The position numbers and the translations under genes were made by a program. Positions 24,792-33,600 of a DNA stretch of 64,000 nucleotides are shown here, piece after piece; position 1 is the first letter of the stretch; each line of letters begins with the position of its first letter. The notes under the pieces are model-generated. The model was not told the origin of the DNA. It saw nothing but the letters and a program-made list of their open reading frames with translations, and did not search any database. Where the stretch lies: contig CANGYJ010000004.1 in the NCBI GenBank assembly GCA_947458455.1, forward strand, positions 1 through 64,000, written 5' to 3'. This DNA comes from Verrucomicrobiaceae bacterium. GTDB taxonomy: Bacteria > Verrucomicrobiota > Verrucomicrobiia > Verrucomicrobiales > Verrucomicrobiaceae.

Positions 24792-26024
24792 CTATAACCT
24801 CGACATCGTCCCCGTGCTGCTGCTAAACTTGTCCGCCTCGATACCAAGCCCTTCCAGCATGGACACGAAGAGATTCGCCACTGGCGTGTTGTTTTGGGTG
24901 TCGAAAGCAAGATGCTTCCCGTGTTTGAAGCCGCCACCAGCAAGGATGAGCGGGAGGTTTTGGTTGCTGTGGGAGTTGGCGTTGCCGAGGCAGCTTCCGT
25001 AGAGGATCTGGGTGCGTTCGAGCAAGGTGCCGCCAGTTTCGTTGACGGATTGAAAGGCTTTGAGGAGGTCGCCAAAGGCGGTCATCTGGGCTTCTTCGAT
25101 CTTCTTCAACTCAGCGATCTTGTCGGGTTCGTTGCCGTGATGGGTGAGGCCGTGGGTTTCGCTTTTCACGCCGGGCACATGCGGCACGACGCTGAAGGTG
25201 CTAAGCGAGAGCGTGACGACGCGCGTGCTGTCCGTTTGCAAGGCGAGGCGGATGAGATCGAACATAAGCTTCGACCTTGCAATGACCTCATTGGCATCGG
25301 CGATGTCTTTGGGCTGCGGGTAGTCCACCTTCGGCTTCGGGCGGTTTTCCCACTCGATGTTGCGCTGGAGGCGGCCTTCGAGTTCGCGCACGCTTTGGAA
25401 GTATTGCTCAAGTCGCGCCCGATCCTCCGCGGCGGTGCTTTTTTCGAGTCGCTTGGCTTTGTCGAGGATCAGATCGAGCACGCTGCCACCGGCTTCGATG
25501 CGGCGCATGGTCACCGCTTTTTCCTCGGGTGTTCCGGCGACGAACAAGCGGCGATAAAGCCTCTCGGCGCTCGTTTCGGAGGGCAAAACAACGCCGGAGC
25601 GCGAGACGGCGATGGAGTCGGCATAGTGCTCGCCCTTGCGCACCGAAACGGCGAGCGAGGGGAAGCGCGTGTCGAGCCCGATCTGCTCCGCGACGAACTG
25701 ATCGAGCGAGAGGCTGTTGCGAAACGTAGGCTGCCCCGGATGCGGCGCACCCGTGAGGAAGCACTGGCCCGCGTGATGATTTCCATCCACGCCCGGATGC
25801 GAAAGCCCGCTGAAAGTGGTGAAATGCGACCGATGCGCGGCGATGAGATCGAGATACGGGCTGGAGGTCTCACCCGCCTTCGGAAAGAAGAACTGCGGCA
25901 TCATGCCCAACGGCACATGAATGGCGAAAAGCCGCTTCGGCGGCAGCTTTTCAGCCGCACGCCCGATGGAAGGCAAAGCGAGGCAAGCGCCAGCAGCGCG
26001 GAGGAAGTTTCGGCGGGTTGTCAT
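24792..26024 (-). CDS. DUF1552 family secreted protein (copy 1)
   Basis: Starting at MTTRRNFLRAAGACLALPSI, this 410-residue protein has a Tat-type leader and the DUF1552 pattern: PPKRLFAIHVPLGMMPQFFF, FSGLSHPGVDGNHHAGQCFL TG, FRNSLSLDQFVAEQIG, and a C-terminal YGSCLGNANSHSNQNLPLIL AGGGFKHGKH. DUF1552 proteins accompany DUF1592-type cytochromes in PVC bacteria. Their function is unproven, though the fold is alkaline-phosphatase-like. The normal partner, DUF1592 copy 1, lies upstream but is separated by a GxxExxY gene. A weak hairpin (CTCCA, TGGAG) follows the stop. Confidence 0.85.
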   Translation of the reverse strand: MTTRRNFLRAAGACLALPSIGRAAEKLPPKRLFAIHVPLGMMPQFFFPKAGETSSPYLDLIAAHRSHFTTFSGLSHPGVDGNHHAGQCFLTGAPHPGQPTFRNSLSLDQFVAEQIGLDTRFPSLAVSVRKGEHYADSIAVSRSGVVLPSETSAERLYRRLFVAGTPEEKAVTMRRIEAGGSVLDLILDKAKRLEKSTAAEDRARLEQYFQSVRELEGRLQRNIEWENRPKPKVDYPQPKDIADANEVIARSKLMFDLIRLALQTDSTRVVTLSLSTFSVVPHVPGVKSETHGLTHHGNEPDKIAELKKIEEAQMTAFGDLLKAFQSVNETGGTLLERTQILYGSCLGNANSHSNQNLPLILAGGGFKHGKHLAFDTQNNTPVANLFVSMLEGLGIEADKFSSSTGTMSRL

Positions 26025-26032
26025 GGTGAGAA

Positions 26033-26111
26033 TCGACAAAAGAATGGGGACAAGAGAATGGATTATGGATTTCTGTTTCGGGCTATTCTTCTGCCCCCAT
26101 TCTTTTGTCGA
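26033..26111. repeat. Stop-codon palindrome, copy 1
   Basis: Perfect 17-bp arms TCGACAAAAGAATGGGG and CCCCATTCTTTTGTCGA, with a second imperfect inner pair around AGAGAATGG and TATTCTTCT. The left end lies 8 bases upstream of the DUF1552 start, and the right arm contains the stop codon of the GxxExxY gene (26083). Confidence 0.9.
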
Positions 26112-26913
26112 AATCTGACTGAATGGTCGTCACCTCCAGCCGGAAATGGTTCAGATTGATCCACTGCATGCCCTTCAGCGAAGGAGCGTGTTGCAATAGC
26201 ACTTCCAGATGCTCCCGATAGCTGGGTTGAGGCCGGGTGAAGCCTGTGACGATGAAACCATGTTCCACGTCATGGTGTGGCACGGGATGAGTTCCAAGTA
26301 TCAAGTCCCCAGACATCATCTCTGTCCGCAGCAAACAATTGGCTTCACCTCCGAAGTGATGAATGAGAGCTTCATTGTAAAGCCGATAATCCAAATGCGT
26401 CCCCCGGTCGCGGATGAGTTCTTTGAGGTGTTCGATCAACTCTGTGCAACGAGGTCCCAACGGTCTCCAGCCAGTCTTTCGCATGGTGGGCTGATGACGT
26501 TCGGGTTCACCCATGGCATTGCGGAGCAGTTTTCCGCGAACCTCGGATTCGCCAAAGTTCAGGAGCTTCACGAGACGGATGTTTTGAAGCATCGCGTAGT
26601 TCAGTGCTTGGGCGTCATGCTCACGGAGCAATGAGGCAACGACCTTGAGTTCATAAAGCATCTGATTCACCACGAGATCGAGAAAGTAGGTCTTTTCGAA
26701 GCTTCCGTGACTGACTTTGACCGGGACTTGTGTGTGAACCTCTAAACCGTGAGCACGCAGACGAGACGCCAGATCGTTCTCATAGATGCGTTCATCGAAC
26801 AGGCGACCAAAATGGTTCTGACTCGCGTAAGCACAACGCATCACTACCTCGTCAATTTCGGCGAAGGCTTTGTCCGAGATGCTTTGGAGTTCAAGTGTGC
26901 GGTGAATAGGCAT
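26083..26913 (-). CDS. GxxExxY-family protein with C-terminal extension
   Basis: The first 125 residues match the GxxExxY family: GRLFDERIYENDLASRLRAH GLEVHTQVPV, FLDLVVNQMLYELKVVASLL, and HDAQALNYAMLQNIRLVKLL NFG. These small proteins have a PD-(D/E)XK-nuclease-like fold and no settled function. A further 150 residues (RTEMMSGDLILGTHPVPHHD) are not recognised. The last residues, DKRMGAEE, are encoded by the palindrome. By eye the base composition is clearly lower in GC than the flanking genes. It sits between a DUF1592 gene and its usual DUF1552 partner, with a palindrome copy at each end, which suggests insertion. Confidence 0.75.
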   Translation of the reverse strand: MPIHRTLELQSISDKAFAEIDEVVMRCAYASQNHFGRLFDERIYENDLASRLRAHGLEVHTQVPVKVSHGSFEKTYFLDLVVNQMLYELKVVASLLREHDAQALNYAMLQNIRLVKLLNFGESEVRGKLLRNAMGEPERHQPTMRKTGWRPLGPRCTELIEHLKELIRDRGTHLDYRLYNEALIHHFGGEANCLLRTEMMSGDLILGTHPVPHHDVEHGFIVTGFTRPQPSYREHLEVLLQHAPSLKGMQWINLNHFRLEVTTIQSDFDKRMGAEE

Positions 26914-26925
26914 GACAGTAAAGAA

Positions 26926-26993
26926 TCGACAGGAGAATGGGGAGAAGAGAATGGGATAAAAAAGTCATTCTTTTGTCCCCATTCTCCTGTCGA
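26926..26993. repeat. Stop-codon palindrome, copy 2
   Basis: Perfect 17-bp arms TCGACAGGAGAATGGGG and CCCCATTCTCCTGTCGA. It differs from copy 1 at two positions in each arm, and the changes match in both arms, so pairing is kept. The right half contains the stop codon of DUF1592 copy 1 (26965). Confidence 0.9.
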
Positions 26994-29562
26994 TAAAGAC
27001 TTCGCTTCGAGCCAGCGCATGGATTAACGACCTCATCCCATACCCGTTGCTCTTCGTGCTCTCGACGATCTGGCGGATCTGGGCTCGGTCGGCAAAGCTG
27101 ACTTCGGCTCCGGTGGCGTAGCGGGAGAGGTGGGCGATGAAGGCGCGGGCGAGTCGGGCGGGATCGTTGGTGAGGAGGACATTCAGATCATTCGGGCCGG
27201 TGAACGAGCGGCCATCGGTGAGGGTGCCGCTGGGGTCCACTTTGGGACCGAGCTTGTATTGCACGCGCCAGTCGGTTTTGCCTTTTTCGGGTGGTTCGTC
27301 GCCTTGGCCGTTGGAGCGGTAGCGATCACGCAAGCCACCGATGGGATCGAAGGCTTCGAGAGCGAAGCCAGCGGGGTCGATCTTCGCATGGCAGGCGGCG
27401 CAACTGGCATCGGCGCGATGCTTTTCGAGCTGCTCGCGAACGGTGGTGGTGCCCCGAGTATCGGGATCGACAGCGGAGACGCCCGGCGGCGGAGGCGGGG
27501 CGGGATCGTTCAACACGCGATCCATCACCCACACGCCGCGCTTCACGGGCGAGGTGGTGGTGCCATTGGCGGTGAGCTTGTGAATGGCCGAGTGGCCGAG
27601 CAGGCCTCCGCGCAGACTTTCCGGTGGCAGCGGCACTTTGCGCGGCTCCACACCATGCACGTCTTTGATGCCGTAGTGCTCGGCGAGGCGTTGCGTGAGC
27701 ATGGCAAAGCCCGGTTTGAGCAGCGCGGTGATGCGGAGATCGTTTTGGATGAGTTCGCGCAAAAAGGCACGCGTCTCGGCTGCCATGCCTTCGTGGAGCA
27801 AAAAGCGATACTCGGGGTAAAGCTGCGGATCGGGCGTGGTTTCATCGAGCCGGCTGAGTTCGAACCATTGATTCGTGAAGTCCTCGATGAAGCGGTCGCT
27901 GCGTTTGTCCGCGAGCAGGCGATCCACCTCTTTGTGGAGCACGGCTGGGTTTTGGAGGTCTGCGGCGAGCAATTGGGCATCTGGCGGGCCGTTCCAGAGC
28001 CAGTAGGAGAGACGCGACGCGAGCGAATCCGGGGCATGAAACAAAAACTCTGGCGAAGTGAGCACCGCGACATACACACGCCGCATCGCGTCCTCGAAAC
28101 AGTCCTTCGCGGCGAGTCGAGAGCGCAGCAGCGCCACATAGGGCTCGATCTCTTCGGACTTTACCTCCCGACGAAACGCCTTCGGCAAAAACGTCGTGAG
28201 CAGCTTGCGGGCATCTTCTTCCGGCTGTGCCGACTGCACGGTCTCCAGCGGCGGTTTACGCTCCTGTGGCGTGAGATCGAAATGCATGCTCGGCACATAG
28301 CCGCCGATGCTGCGCACCTCCTCGCGCTGCGGCGGCACCGCTTCACTGCCTTGCGGCCACGGCTTGATCGGCAGATCGCCAAACAAACGCTTGTGGGTTT
28401 CTGGTGGCCACACGGCGTTGATCGGCCCTTCGATCTCGAACCAGTCAATGGCCAAGCCCGGCCCGACATGCTTCTTCGCGCGTCCGGCCACCTGTCCCAC
28501 GCGCAGGCCCATCCACGGCACCGACACTGGATCAAAGACGATGCTTTCATGCGCATCGAGCCACTCGGTGATCTCCGCCTCGTTCGACTTCATCGACGGC
28601 GCAGTGAACGCTTTTAGCAACCGCCCGCCTTCCTGTTGCTTGCCCTCCTCATGCGCCCGCAGCACCGCAGCCTGGGGCGCGGTGCAAGGCTCTGGCTTGC
28701 CCAAGTTCCAGTGAAAGCCCCAGAGCGAGAGCTTCATGCGATACATCCCCGCGTAGATCGGCGACACATTCATCGCCGCCTCATAGCCCGCGAGATTCGG
28801 ATTGAGCAAGCCGACCGCGCTTTGCGATTTCTTCACGGCTTCGAGCAGCTTGCGCCTTTCCTCCAAGTCGGGGCCCGCATCACCCACATGGCCTTTTTTG
28901 TCCTCAAAGCCGCCACGCACTGGCAGCGCCGGATCAGGCTGCTTGTCCTTCAGCAGCACGAACTGCCCTTGGAGCAGGTTCCCGCCAAACTTGAACAACC
29001 CCGCCGGATAGATGCGCCTCTTGAAGACTCGCGGCGGTGCACTGCTCGTGGCGATCGCCGCATCCAGCGCCTTTTCCACCGCCTCCTCATACGCCGCGAG
29101 ATGCGCGGGCGAGATGTCCAACGCTCCCGCCATCTTGTCATAGCCCGCCACGCGGCCATCCGCCGGCAGCAGCGCCGTGATGTCGAGCCTCGGCAGCGCC
29201 AGCAGGTCCTGCAGTGTGTTTTGAAACTCCACCCGCGTCATCCGTCGCATCCGAATCCGCCCCTGATCGCCCACCTTTGCCAGCGCCATCAGCTTCGCGT
29301 CCATCTCGCTCACAAACGCAGCCTTTTCCGCCTCCGCAGGATGCTTTTTCTTCTTCGGCGGCATCTCGCCACGCTCCACGGCATCATGCACTTTGACGAG
29401 CAGGTCCAGATGCTCCGCGTCAAAGGTGAGGGCGGTCAAATCGAGGTCACCCTTCTTCGTCTCCGCATCATGGCAGTCATAACAATGCTGCTCCAAAAAC
29501 GCCGTCGGTGGCGCAGCGAAGAGTGTGGTGGAAAGAAAGCAGGCGAGGAAGTGGCGAAACAT
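26965..29562 (-). CDS. DUF1592-family secreted cytochrome-like protein (copy 1)
   Basis: The ATG at 29562 gives a signal peptide (MFRHFLACFLSTTLFA) and 865 residues. Domain order: a heme motif CYDCHDAETKKGDLDLTALT; DUF1587 (RRMTRVEFQNTLQDLLALP); a jelly-roll-like middle ending LAIDWFEIEGPINAVWPPET; DUF1595; DUF1592 (SRLSYWLWNGPPDAQLLAAD); DUF1588 (RGGLLGHSAIHKLTANGTTT SPVKRGVWV) with a second heme motif, CAACHAKIDPAGFALEAFDP; and DUF1585. These periplasmic proteins pair with DUF1552 partners and are thought to process or oxidise polymers; activity is unproven. The final residues DRRMGTKE come from the palindrome. Confidence 0.88.
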   Translation of the reverse strand: MFRHFLACFLSTTLFAAPPTAFLEQHCYDCHDAETKKGDLDLTALTFDAEHLDLLVKVHDAVERGEMPPKKKKHPAEAEKAAFVSEMDAKLMALAKVGDQGRIRMRRMTRVEFQNTLQDLLALPRLDITALLPADGRVAGYDKMAGALDISPAHLAAYEEAVEKALDAAIATSSAPPRVFKRRIYPAGLFKFGGNLLQGQFVLLKDKQPDPALPVRGGFEDKKGHVGDAGPDLEERRKLLEAVKKSQSAVGLLNPNLAGYEAAMNVSPIYAGMYRMKLSLWGFHWNLGKPEPCTAPQAAVLRAHEEGKQQEGGRLLKAFTAPSMKSNEAEITEWLDAHESIVFDPVSVPWMGLRVGQVAGRAKKHVGPGLAIDWFEIEGPINAVWPPETHKRLFGDLPIKPWPQGSEAVPPQREEVRSIGGYVPSMHFDLTPQERKPPLETVQSAQPEEDARKLLTTFLPKAFRREVKSEEIEPYVALLRSRLAAKDCFEDAMRRVYVAVLTSPEFLFHAPDSLASRLSYWLWNGPPDAQLLAADLQNPAVLHKEVDRLLADKRSDRFIEDFTNQWFELSRLDETTPDPQLYPEYRFLLHEGMAAETRAFLRELIQNDLRITALLKPGFAMLTQRLAEHYGIKDVHGVEPRKVPLPPESLRGGLLGHSAIHKLTANGTTTSPVKRGVWVMDRVLNDPAPPPPPGVSAVDPDTRGTTTVREQLEKHRADASCAACHAKIDPAGFALEAFDPIGGLRDRYRSNGQGDEPPEKGKTDWRVQYKLGPKVDPSGTLTDGRSFTGPNDLNVLLTNDPARLARAFIAHLSRYATGAEVSFADRAQIRQIVESTKSNGYGMRSLIHALARSEVFIDRRMGTKE

Positions 29563-29620
29563 GAGACAGACAGGTCTCATCATTACGGCGAAACGGGCCG
29601 AACTCGACAATGACGGTGAA

Positions 29621-29703
29621 GTAGGCAGAAGAATGGGGGCAAAAGAATTGGGATCAGTTTTTTTATCGGCCTTTCATTCTTCTGCCCCCATTCTCTTGCC
29701 TAC
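29621..29703. repeat. Stop-codon palindrome, copy 3 (GTAGGC variant)
   Basis: The 21-base outer arms begin GTAGGCAGAAGAATGGGGG (left) and end CCCCCATTCTCTTGCCTAC (right), with two mismatches. The outer bases are GTAGGC instead of TCGAC. It ends 7 bases before the SGNH hydrolase stop codon in genome coordinates, that is, just downstream of that minus-strand gene. Confidence 0.88.
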
Positions 29704-29709
29704 ATCCGG

Positions 29710-30537
29710 CTAATTCAGAGCCAGGAGCGGTTTCAGTCGCTCGGCATACACCTCATAACCTGCTGGCGAGAGGTGGATGTTGTCTGGGGTGAAGAGGTCC
29801 TTCTTGATCGTGCCATCCGCGTTGGTGAAGTCGGGCCAGAGATCGAGGACTTTCACCTTCGGATCGCTGTCCAGCTTGAGGGAATCGAGGGCGGCGTTGG
29901 TTTTCTTGATGTCTTCGTAGAAGGCGTTTCCGGGCGTGTGAGCCGGCAGAATCTTCGCCACGATGATGGCGGCAGCGGGGAACTTCTCTCGCAGGTTCTT
30001 CAGGCACATCTCGATGCCTTTCGCGGCGGCTTCGATGCCGGTCTCGGGGGTGAAGAACATGTTGTTGTTGCCGATCATGAGCACGATGGCCTTCGGCTGC
30101 AATCCCTCGACGCCGCCGTGATCGAGACGCCAGAGGACGTTTTGCGTTTTGTCGCCGCCGATACCGATGTTGACGGCTTTGAGGTCGGGAAAGTGCTTCT
30201 TCCAGGAATCGCCCCACTGGATCGTGATGCTGTCACCGACGAGCAACACATCGAGCGGGCCTTGATTCGCCTGCACAGTCTTCACATGTGCCTCGTGCAG
30301 CTTCAGCCATGAGTCACCGCCGAAATGACCCGCTGTCGGCACTTGAGGCCAGAGCTGCGGCAGATGCTTGTTCGATTCGCGCCCAGGGCGACGCTCGTAT
30401 TCCGGCTTATCGACGACATAGGTCCGTTCTTCCGCCGTGAGCGGCCAGCCGGTTTTTTGAGGCTCGGCGGTGACATGGGGGTAATCGAGAGCGGCAGCGG
30501 TGGAGGCAACGAGGAGGAGGAAGGTGAAGCGGATCAT
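29710..30537 (-). CDS. Secreted SGNH/GDSL-type hydrolase
   Basis: The ATG at 30537 gives a signal peptide (MIRFTFLLLVASTAAA) and 275 residues. SGNH blocks are present: LLVGDSITIQWG (nucleophile serine), NIGIGGDKTQNVLWRL, VLMIGNNNMFF and DNIHLSPAGYEVYAERL (catalytic Asp and His). It resembles the PAF-acetylhydrolase gamma-like branch common in this phylum. It probably removes acetyl or acyl groups from glycans or lipids outside the cytoplasm. It lies between two DUF1592 genes on the same strand. Confidence 0.85.
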   Translation of the reverse strand: MIRFTFLLLVASTAAALDYPHVTAEPQKTGWPLTAEERTYVVDKPEYERRPGRESNKHLPQLWPQVPTAGHFGGDSWLKLHEAHVKTVQANQGPLDVLLVGDSITIQWGDSWKKHFPDLKAVNIGIGGDKTQNVLWRLDHGGVEGLQPKAIVLMIGNNNMFFTPETGIEAAAKGIEMCLKNLREKFPAAAIIVAKILPAHTPGNAFYEDIKKTNAALDSLKLDSDPKVKVLDLWPDFTNADGTIKKDLFTPDNIHLSPAGYEVYAERLKPLLALN

Positions 30538-30581
30538 CTGGGTTGATACGGAGAGGTGCGCTGACACTCGACACGGATTTA

Positions 30582-30647
30582 TCGACAGAAGAATGGGGAC
30601 AAGAGAATGATCGGAATCAGATTCTTCTGTCCCCATTCTTTTGTCGA
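30582..30647. repeat. Stop-codon palindrome, copy 4
   Basis: TCGACAGAAGAATGGGG (30582-30598) pairs with CCCCATTCTTTTGTCGA (30631-30647) with one mismatch. It ends 17 bases from the stop codon of DUF1592 copy 2. Confidence 0.9.
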
Positions 30648-30663
30648 AATTCTTCGCGCATAC

Positions 30664-33600
30664 TTACTTCCGACCAAACTCCCGGCTGGTGACGAGTGAG
30701 GCGATGATCTCGCGGATCGAGAAATCCTTCGCTTTGGCTCTTTTGACGATGTCATCCGCGAGCGCGGCATCTGTGAAGCCATATGGCCTGCCGAGCGCAT
30801 ACTCGATGAGGGCCTCGGTGAAGCCTTGAGCAAAATTTTCGCTCTTGGCGGCGATTTGGTCGCGGAGGTCGAAGTAGGTTTGGAAGGTGGGGCCGTTGTG
30901 GAATCGGCCGGCGAGGTCGATGGGCCAGTCTTTTTTGGTTTTGGGGTCGTGATCGACGTCGCGCCATTTGCCGGCGGCGTTGAAGTTTTCGAGGCCGAAG
31001 CCGATGGGGTCGATTTTGCGATGGCACTGGAGGCACTGGGGCTCTTCTTGATGGGCGAGGAGGCGTTCGCGCGGGCTGATGGGTTTGCCGGCGAGTCGGT
31101 CGAGCTGCGGCACATTCGGCGGGGCGGGCGGTGGTGGATTGTGGAGGAGTTTGCGCAGCACCCAGGCGCCGCGCTCGACGGGGCTGGTGCGCTCGCCGTT
31201 GCTGCCCATGGCGAGAATGGCGGCCATGCCGAGCAGGCCGCCGCGTGGGGAGTTGGCGGGGAGTTTGACCTTTTGAAACGCATCGCCGCTCACGCCGTCG
31301 ATGCCGTAGTAGGTGGCGAGCAGGCCGTTGACGTGGATTTCGTCGCTCTTGAGCAGTTGGGTGAGGCTGCCGTTGTTTCGCAGCAGGTGGGCGAAGGTTT
31401 CATAGACTTCGCGGCGGGCGGCGGCCTTGGCGCTCTCGTCGAAGTCTCGGAACTGCTTGGTGTCGAACTGGAAGAAGTCGAGACGGTCCATGCCGAGCCA
31501 CTGATGCACGAAGCCGCTGACGAAATCGTCCGCCTTCGGGCTGGCGATGAGGCGATCCACTTCGCGGCTGAGGATGTCTGGCTTGGTGAGGTCGGCGGCG
31601 AGCAAAGCATCGTCGGGTGGAGCGCTCCAGAGGAAGTAGGAGAGGCGGGAAGCGAGTTCGGATTTCGACAAGAGAATGGGGACAGGAGAATGAGATTCAG
31701 AAGTCTTATTCTTCTGTCCCCATTCTCCTGTCGATCCTGCTTCTTGAAGATACAAAAACCCAGGTGACGCCAGAATCACGCTCAGTGGCTCTTTGAGGGC
31801 CGTTTCGTGAGCATCGCCTGCTTTGCGGCGCACATCGTAAAGCACACTCAATTTGTCCAAAAAGGCGGCGGAGGGCTTTTTGCCTCGGAAAGCTCGTTCA
31901 GCGAAGGTTTCGAGCACCGAGCGTGGATTCGTTTCACCAGCAGCGATCACAGGTTTCACCTGCGATCCGGTTTCGATCTTGTTCAGCGGGCCTTGCCACT
32001 CGATCCAGTCGATCCAGAGCACGGGATCGCGTTGTTTGGCGTCGGTGATCTGGCGGGTGCGACCGGGCAGGCTGATGGTTTCTTTTTTCAGCGGTCGCTT
32101 TTCCATGAGGATAAACTTCCGCGGACCACCGGGTCGGATTTGGAAGGGCAGCTCGATGACCTCGGGCTGGTCGAGCGTGGCGGTGATTTGTTTGTTCGCA
32201 AGGAAGGTGCGGTCGTCTTTGTCGATGGGGCTGGCTTCGACAAAGGAGAGAAAGGCACGCTCCGTGGGCATGTCGGGCACGCGGCCGATCTTCACGCGCA
32301 TGACGTAGTCGCCAGTGGCGAGGTCGGCGGGCACATCGATGGCGTGCTCGCAGGTTTCCTGCACGGTGTTGTCGAGATAGAGGCCGGTCTTCGAGAGCGG
32401 GCGGTCGAGGTATTGTTGGAACCAGCGGTTGTTGCTGTCCCACACGACCTTGGCGAACTCCGCGTGTGATTTGTCGGTGAAGCCGAACTCCTTCAGCCGC
32501 TTCTCATCGCCACCGGTGGCCTTCCACTTGGCGTATTGCTCGTTGAGGTATTGGAAGCGCAAATGACCGCGCTCGACATCGGCGCGGCGTTTCTCCGGCT
32601 CGATGCGCTCGACGTTGGCGATGGGCGCCTGCTTCACCAGCGGGCCTTTCCACTCCACCCAGTCAATCCACAGCGCGGAGGGCGGTCCCACGCCAGTGGC
32701 TTTCTGCGCGGTGGTGAAGAGTTCGTGATCGAGCTTCACATCCCGCCTCTCGCGCAGCACAAAGGTGCGCGGACCATCGGCGGCGAGGCTCACTGGCACC
32801 TCGATGATCTGCGGTGCGTCGGTGGTGCCGCTGATTTGGAGCGTCTGCATCAAAGTGAAGTCTTCATCGCCCGCCTTGCGACTGCCGAGCGCGACGAAGT
32901 GCCGCTCCTTCGGCGTACCCTTCACCGCGCCAATGCGGAAGCGCAGCAGGTAATCGCCCGGCTCGGCTTTTTCGACCTCGTGCTTCGTTTTGAGCCAGCC
33001 GGAGGGCTGATCTGGCGGCAGCGTGATGACCTCATCCTTGTGGACGTTGTAGATCGTCAAATACGCGCCGGTCTTGGTGAGCGGATCGTTCAGGTAACGC
33101 TCAAAACTCGGCCCATGCTGCTCAAAGCCACGGATGCGAAACTTCGCTTCCTGCTCGTCCGGGATGCCCTTTTGCGGCTGCCTGGTCTCCATGAACTTCT
33201 TCGCCGCCTCGTAGCCGCCTTTGAAGTAGCCATTGTAAGTGCCGCCGACCATCGCGTTCGCATGCAGCTCGACTTCGCGGCGTTGTTTGATGGTCTTCGT
33301 GAAAGCGGGCGCATTCGCACTCGCCACCTCGATCCAGTCAATCCACAGCGCGAACTCCGGCCCGATGCCGTTGCGCTTCTTTGCTTCGGCAAAGAGACGA
33401 TGCGCGACCTCTTCGGACTCATAGCTGCCTTTCTCCTGGAAGAAAAAGCCGTGGCCGTTCACGGGCGAGAACTTCAGCGGAATCTCGATCACCTGCGGCT
33501 TCTCCATCGTGCCAGTGACTTGATGGCTGCTCGTCACCGCACGCACGCCGGTGTCATGCTGTGAGCCGAACTCGACGAAGTGCCGCTCCTTGGGCGTGTT

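Noticed and set aside
27130-28617. Open frame of about 495 codons antisense to DUF1592 copy 1
   Set aside because: It is a shadow of a gene with full domain order; no start context or family resemblance. The same applies to frames antisense to PSD1, GH71/99 and DUF1552 genes.
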